In this document: in pieces, positions 62,471-64,000 of the stretch | How the letters are laid out: every line of letters begins with the position of its first letter | Numbering within the stretch: the first letter of the stretch is position 1 | Source of the DNA: Myrica gale | Taxonomy: Eukaryota > Streptophyta > Magnoliopsida > Fagales > Myricaceae | DNA length: 64,000 bases | Reading direction: 5' to 3' | Assembly: GCA_963930655.1 (NCBI GenBank) | Contig: OZ005602.1 | Coordinates: forward strand, 26,301,840 to 26,365,839 | Program-made: the position numbers and the translations under genes | Notes under the pieces: generated by a model | What the model saw: only the letters and a program-made list of their open reading frames with translations | What the model was told of the DNA's origin: nothing | Databases searched by the model: none

Positions 62471-64000
62471 ATTATCAATGATCATAAAGACCTCAATGGT
62501 CACATAGACCGAGGGCTGTAAATGAATCGAGTCATTCATGAACAACTCGAACTAGGCTCGTATAAGCTCGACTCGAGCTCGGTTCGTTTAATAGACGAGC
62601 AGACTTCGAACACCATTTCTAGCTCGAATATGAAACAAATCAAACTTGATTAAACTCGGCTCGGTTTGATGTAAGATTGTAAGCTCGCAAACAAAACTCA
62701 TATAAGCTCGATTCGGCTCATTTGAACTCATTTAAAAGCTCGTATTAAAAAGATACATGTAAATAAAAATATTTTTATATTCTTACTATTTTATATATAT
62801 CCCTATGTATATGCATTTGTTATGGTTTATATTAAATTTTTATAATTTTATCATATTAAGTTACGTTATAAAATGTATATGTGTATATGTCATTTATGAA
62901 TATATAAGTATATATTTTGTTATGCATTTTAGTTTAAGCTAGATTTAATATATTTGTTATAACATATGTAATTAAATATTTTTTCAATTATATAAAAATA
63001 TATATATTTAATAGGTTGTCATCTTATTTGATATTAATGTATGTATATCTATTCATACATTTTGTTATGCATTTTAATTTAAGTTTGAAACACTCTGCAA
63101 GGGCTGTTTTTTAATCTCTATGTTATAACCACATATATGTTGTGAGTCCGAAAATCAACCCAAGAGGGGGTGAATTGAGTTTATAAAAAAATTTAGCCTT
63201 TTTTTTTTATAAAAAATTAGATAGGAAAAATATCCCTTTAGTTTAGCAATAAAAAGCATATTTGAATATGTTTAATAACAAGCCCAATAAATAATAAAGC
63301 AATAATGTTCAAAAGCAATGAATAATAACGATAATGTAAAGAGTAAGGAAGAGAGATAACATCGCTATTTTTATGTAATACGGACAAGACTTGCCTACTT
63401 CCACCCCCAAGACAACTGTCTTCCTTGAGTTTCTCCACTATAATCCAATAGTGTCTACAACTTAGCTTTTGAGTGCTAAGTAACCGTCACAAGAGTTTTT
63501 CCGAGCTCACTCTTCAACTCGTCACAAATCTCAAAACCTATGAGATTTCTTCTATCCTCACAGATAGGCCCAAAATGTATCCCACACTTATAGGATTTTT
63601 TCAAAGGTTGTAGTAGAAATGATAAACAATAGCTCTCAAAACTAGATTAGCAAAACAATGCTCAATAAATAGCTACAAGACAAGATCTGATAGTGATGAC
63701 AGCAAGATAAGAACAGATCTCTTAGGAAACGTGTAGCTTTGTTCTTTTGCGCTTTTCTCTCTCTCTTGGAGGCTACATCAAGATTGATGATGAATTATCT
63801 ATTCTTGAAGCTATTTCTATCTCTTTGAAGGCTAGGTCGTCAATGATGAGCAAGAAGACAATATTTAACAATGAAAGCTTTGGTCTTGAAGGAATCAACA
63901 AATTATTTTTTTGAATTTGACTTTTCTCCCTCTTTCAAGATTTTTCTCTCTCATGGGGGCTAGATATTGAATAATGATGCAAGTCCTTGATTTTATCTCT
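62471..64000. other. Intergenic repeats to window end
   Basis: 62510..62760 is rich in 'gctcga', 'gagctcg' and 'aactcga' words, a degenerate GAGCTCG-type plant repeat. From about 63140 on, 'gagtccgaaaatcaacccaa gagggggtgaattgag' resembles sequence often seen in plant LTR retrotransposon ends, but no partner LTR or coding frame is in view. No gene is supported. Confidence 0.35.

Overview
This is a plant nuclear window. The genes have many GT-AG introns, the intergenic DNA is AT-rich, and there is a Ty1-copia retrotransposon, hAT, Mutator-like and MITE elements, and LINE fragments. The gene families point to a eudicot; the species cannot be read from the sequence.

Layout. 1-1061 (-): 5' part of a basic, probably nuclear protein gene. 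1290-3790: duplicated intergenic DNA with MITEs and a long TA microsatellite. 4839-19206 (+): a tandem array of GABA-transporter-like (GAT1, AAAP family) genes. Copy 1 is intact (467 aa, 7 exons). A lone exon-7 relic follows, then two dead copies. Copy 2 has lost exon 3, carries a MITE in exon 6 and is frameshifted. Copy 3 has a 1.6 kb hAT element in exon 4 plus indels. 19490-21376: a protein-kinase relic and a LINE gag relic. 21619-26799 (-): a young, complete copia element with 5-bp target duplication, near-identical LTRs, predicted heat-shock elements in the LTR, and three Trp-to-stop changes in gag-pol. 26800-30700: intergenic DNA and the 5' leader of the next gene. 30731-32545 (+): a single-exon DUF3475/DUF668 (PSI-related) protein. 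34682-50067 (+): a 19-exon plant myotubularin (MTM1-type PI3P phosphatase). It has a tandemly duplicated 5' end that makes a uORF, and intron 5 holds a Mutator-like element carrying a captured UDP-glycosyltransferase fragment. 51136-about 54700 (-): a trihelix plus amino-acid-kinase fusion gene, convergent with MTM1, with compensating frameshifts in the trihelix part. 55440-58769 (-): a two-exon, 140-aa single-TM protein of unknown function. 58770-64000: repeats, including a second hAT of the same family and a nested MITE whose empty site is preserved in a neighbouring duplicate.

The genes do not form a functional unit. The window mainly shows tandem gene birth and death in a transporter family, driven by transposable elements. 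I saw no clear sign of a wholly new molecular system. The most useful leads are the Pack-element, the heat-element-bearing copia LTR, the paired hAT elements with a conserved subterminal hairpin, and the duplicated start region of MTM1. All exon coordinates were worked out by hand from splice sites and reading phase.
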